Below, piece by piece: positions 5,319 through 6,937 of a stretch of DNA of 6,937 nt. Source of the stretch: Dehalococcoidia bacterium (GTDB lineage: Bacteria; Chloroflexota; Dehalococcoidia; JACVQG01); assembly GCA_015661045.1 (NCBI GenBank), contig JACVQG010000067.1, forward strand, positions 1 through 6,937, in the 5' to 3' direction. The notes under the pieces are model-generated. The model was not told the DNA's origin. It saw only the letters and a program-made list of their open reading frames with translations, and ran no database searches. Numbering within the stretch: the first letter of the stretch is position 1; each line of letters begins with the position of its first letter. Made by a program: the position numbers and the translations under genes.

Positions 5319-5393
5319 TTTGCAGTATTTTGTATTTAAGTTTCTACCTGTAATATAGAGCCGTAAACCAAATCGTGTTACAATTACTGCAAA
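5319..5393. promoter_or_regulatory. Candidate operator: inverted TTTGCAGTA sites
   Basis: TTTGCAGTA (5319-5327) and its exact inverse TACTGCAAA (5385-5393) lie in the divergent gap between the XRE-like gene and the membrane protein, with a similar ATTGCGGTA at 5269-5277. The right copy abuts the AGAGGT ribosome site of the 5405 gene. The spacing of 58 bases between the exact copies is long for one dimer site, so separate half-sites or looping would be needed. A possible + strand -10 (TAATAT, 5351-5356) lies between them. Confidence 0.3.
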
Positions 5394-5404
5394 GAGGTAG
5401 AAAT

Positions 5405-6043
5405 ATGAAAGCGGTATTGATAGGAATTATTATCGTCGTAATTTTGGGGGGTGTGGTAGTTGCTGGATTCTACACTGGCTTTTTCCCAACTGGTCAAAAG
5501 ACAGGAAACGGATTAAACACCCCGGCTCTTACAACCGTTCCAACTACGTTACCAACGGTTGCGGCTAATACTCCTGTTGCTACCCCGGTAACAACACCTA
5601 CAACTAACCCGCCAACGGTCAGACCTACTGTACCGCCTGCCGTGACCTCTACACCTGTGCCTCCGACTCCGCTAGCTACAGTTGTGTCTCCGCCCGTGCC
5701 GGCGGCAAGTGTGGATTTTCAAATATACGTTTCTGGTGTGGGCGGCACCGGGTTGTCACGCACGGTAACGGCTCAGATCACAAATACCGGAACCGCTGAT
5801 GCCCATAATGTTTGGGTAAAGTCTGAGGTCTTTTCGGGGCAACAAAAGGTTTCTATATCCGGACAGGACTCTCTTCGGATGGACATTGGCATTGTCAAAG
5901 CAGCGACGACCGTACCTGTTCAGGCAAATTTGACATTTGGTCTCCTGGATGGGCTACGGATTCAGCAAAACGGCGCCCGGTTTCTGCTTACGATCACTTC
6001 GGATGAGCGGACTCAAACCCTGAACTACGACTACACTCCCTAG
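5405..6043 (+). CDS. Membrane-anchored Pro/Thr-rich protein with C-terminal beta-sandwich domain
   Basis: 212 residues from ATG at 5405, six bases after AGAGGT; an in-frame start at 5375 would add ten residues with no ribosome site. Residues 2-27 form one hydrophobic helix (LIGIIIVVILGGVVVAGF) with a single Lys before it and no lipobox Cys or clear cleavage site, so an N-terminal anchor with the rest outside the cell is likely. Residues about 38-101 are a Pro/Thr/Val linker made of short irregular repeats (TTPTTNPPT, TSTPVPPTP), typical of an extended, possibly glycosylated spacer across the cell envelope. Residues 102-212 look like an Ig-like/CARDB or FxLYD-type domain: VDFQIYVSGV, VTAQITNTGTADAHNVWVKS and LLTITSDERTQTLNYDY, where TNTGTADAHNVWV is the usual motif. 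Such domains bind partners or sugars; no enzyme site is seen. Its last 50 bases overlap the convergent GerE-type gene. Confidence 0.8.
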   Translation: MKAVLIGIIIVVILGGVVVAGFYTGFFPTGQKTGNGLNTPALTTVPTTLPTVAANTPVATPVTTPTTNPPTVRPTVPPAVTSTPVPPTPLATVVSPPVPAASVDFQIYVSGVGGTGLSRTVTAQITNTGTADAHNVWVKSEVFSGQQKVSISGQDSLRMDIGIVKAATTVPVQANLTFGLLDGLRIQQNGARFLLTITSDERTQTLNYDYTP

Positions 6044-6302
6044 TCCTTGTGGCCAACCAGGCCCCTCTCAAGGCATAGCGTATGAGGTCGCTTCGGTGGC
6101 GCAGGCCCAGTTTATCCATCAGGCTTGCCCTGTATTTTTTAACAGTATTAATGCTTAAGTAAAGACACCTGACACTCTCCATGTTGGTCTTACCCTCAGC
6201 AGCCCTACGGAGCACATCTTTCTCGCATGGTGTTAACCGGGAATATTCGTCAATCCCGTTACTGCCATTCATAGTTTTTATATATCCTCCCGGCACCACC
6301 AT
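5994..6302 (-). CDS. LuxR/GerE-type helix-turn-helix regulator without receiver domain
   Basis: About 102 residues from ATG at 6300-6302. A TTG at 6309-6311 would add three residues. ATG at 6270-6272 has GGGAGG upstream but 13 bases away; it would still leave the whole DNA-binding domain, so the start is uncertain. Residues 21-82 fit the GerE domain: SRLTPCEKDVLRRAAEGKTN, then the weaker MESVRCLYLSINTVKKYRAS recognition helix, then LMDKLGLRHRSDLIRYAL. The usual NKEIA is replaced by NMESV. No receiver or ligand-binding domain precedes it, so it resembles small GerE-like proteins that act through partners or abundance. The C-terminal 19 residues (ATRTRECSRSSGFESAHPK) fall in the overlap with the convergent membrane-protein gene. 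The gene is divergent from the CBS gene. Confidence 0.78.
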   Translation of the reverse strand: MVVPGGYIKTMNGSNGIDEYSRLTPCEKDVLRRAAEGKTNMESVRCLYLSINTVKKYRASLMDKLGLRHRSDLIRYALRGAWLATRTRECSRSSGFESAHPK

Positions 6303-6380
6303 TTTAGACAAAATACCTATGCTGATAGCACCTTTGTCTTAGCACGAAATAGGCTTTTTAACCGATACAAATACGGTACA

Positions 6381-6415
6381 CACCTACTAAGATAGTGTTA
6401 GGTGATTCAGAATCA
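6381..6415. promoter_or_regulatory. Inverted repeats in the GerE/CBS divergent gap
   Basis: CACCTA (6381-6386) is inverted as TAGGTG (6399-6404) with a 12-base spacer, and the 13-base palindrome TGATTCAGAATCA follows at 6403-6415. They lie in the ~195-base gap between the GerE-type gene (leftward) and the CBS gene (rightward), where a dimeric regulator could bind. No clear -35/-10 pair was found. Short palindromes of this size can occur by chance. Confidence 0.3.
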
Positions 6416-6496
6416 GAGGTATTTCAGCATTATCAGATCCGAAAGCATATGAGATGTTCCCAGATATACAAACCCTTAAAAAAAGAGGAGGGAATT

Positions 6497-6928
6497 ATGA
6501 AACTGGAAGATATAATGGTAAAGAAGGTTATAACAGTATCGAGTTTGGAAACTGTTGTTGAAGCTGCAAAAAAAATGCGTGAGGCGAACGTAGGTTGCCT
6601 GGTGGTAAACGATGACAGGAATGTTAAAGGTATGCTCACCGACAGGGACCTTGTTGTTGGTTGCCTTGGAGCGGGGCATAACGCCCGGGAATGCCGGGTG
6701 GCGCAACATATGAGTAGCCCGGTAATAATCGCCGAGCCTGGATGGGACATACTTGAGGCAAGCCGGGTTATGACCGAGCAGCAGGTTAAGCGCCTACCTG
6801 TGATGCAAGATAAAAAACTTGTCGGGTTAGTGTCTTTCTCGGATATTGCTCTGGCGCTGGACAAGCCAATGCATGAATTGCTTGTTGGCGCCGATGCAAC
6901 CCGTCGTGCATTGCTTAAATACATATAG
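6497..6928 (+). CDS. Tandem CBS-domain protein
   Basis: 143 residues from ATG at 6497, six bases after GAGGAGGG, a strong ribosome site; the longer in-frame start at 6395 has none and adds 34 residues of unrelated character. CBS 1 (about 4-60) has DIMVKKVITVSSLETVVEAA, NVGCLVVND and KGMLTDRDLVV, the usual GivTDRDl ending. CBS 2 (about 70-128) has VAQHMSSPVIIAEPGWDILE, VKRLPVMQDKKLVGLVSFSDIA. The pair forms a Bateman module, which in this family binds AMP, ATP, SAM or related nucleotides in the cleft between domains. There is no catalytic or transport domain, so it probably works as a stand-alone energy or nucleotide sensor acting on a partner. The short C-terminal tail ends with TRRALLKYI. 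The gene is complete and stops nine bases before the window ends; its partner may lie beyond. Confidence 0.92.
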   Translation: MKLEDIMVKKVITVSSLETVVEAAKKMREANVGCLVVNDDRNVKGMLTDRDLVVGCLGAGHNARECRVAQHMSSPVIIAEPGWDILEASRVMTEQQVKRLPVMQDKKLVGLVSFSDIALALDKPMHELLVGADATRRALLKYI

Positions 6929-6937
6929 GACTTTCGT

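Noticed and set aside
6433..6924. Minus-strand frames opposite the CBS gene
   Set aside because: Antisense to an unambiguous tandem CBS protein; Ser/Thr/Phe-rich shadow products.
1..6937. tRNA genes, CRISPR arrays, att sites
   Set aside because: I looked for T-loop-like GTTCxAATC motifs, regularly spaced repeats and paired direct repeats at block edges and found none convincing by eye.

Overview
The window looks like a bacterial chromosome segment in which an accessory, virus-like or integrated block (about 1-2700) is followed by a decayed, gene-poor stretch (about 2700-4570) and then by a more ordinary set of small regulatory and envelope genes (about 4570-6928). Strong AGGAGG-type ribosome binding sites, a sigma-70-family factor, a GerE/LuxR helix-turn-helix protein and a rho-independent terminator indicate Bacteria. 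The mix of a collagen-like protein, a lone GerE regulator, a stand-alone CBS pair and a membrane-anchored Pro/Thr-rich protein would fit Chloroflexota (Dehalococcoidia-like), but this taxonomic guess is weak and rests on style, not on a marker gene.

Layout, left to right. Position 1-411 (+) is the 3' end of a collagen-like, probably trimeric surface or tail-fibre protein. Converging on it is a leftward block. It holds a sigma factor split by a frame change into a region-2 half (1236-820) and a region-4 half (817-476), an unrecognised 217-residue protein (1987-1334) that ends in its own terminator, and an unrecognised 179-residue protein (2619-2080). The last gene is bracketed by a pair of ~30-base inverted repeats (2011-2041 and 2646-2675), the most striking non-coding structure in the window. 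From 2676 to 4577 there is no convincing intact gene. This part holds an AT-rich region with several short inverted repeats, a purine-skewed stretch with AGCGTAG repeats, a frameshifted zinc-ribbon remnant (+, 3306-3570), two hairpins, and a probable broken helix-turn-helix gene (-, 3903-3722).

The right part begins with a 72-residue protein carrying a C-terminal CxxC/CxxC zinc site (+). Convergent to it is an XRE-like regulator (-), which is divergent from a membrane-anchored Pro/Thr-rich protein with a C-terminal beta domain (+). The 3' end of that gene overlaps a convergent GerE/LuxR-type regulator (-) by 50 bases. The GerE gene is divergent from a two-CBS-domain protein (+) that ends just inside the window.

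How they may work together is inference. The XRE regulator and the membrane protein share a 180-base divergent control region containing a repeated TTTGCAGTA-type motif, and the GerE and CBS genes share another with two inverted repeats. In the left block the sigma factor may have transcribed the neighbouring accessory genes, but as read here it is broken in two. No tRNA, rRNA, CRISPR array or recognisable transposase is present.
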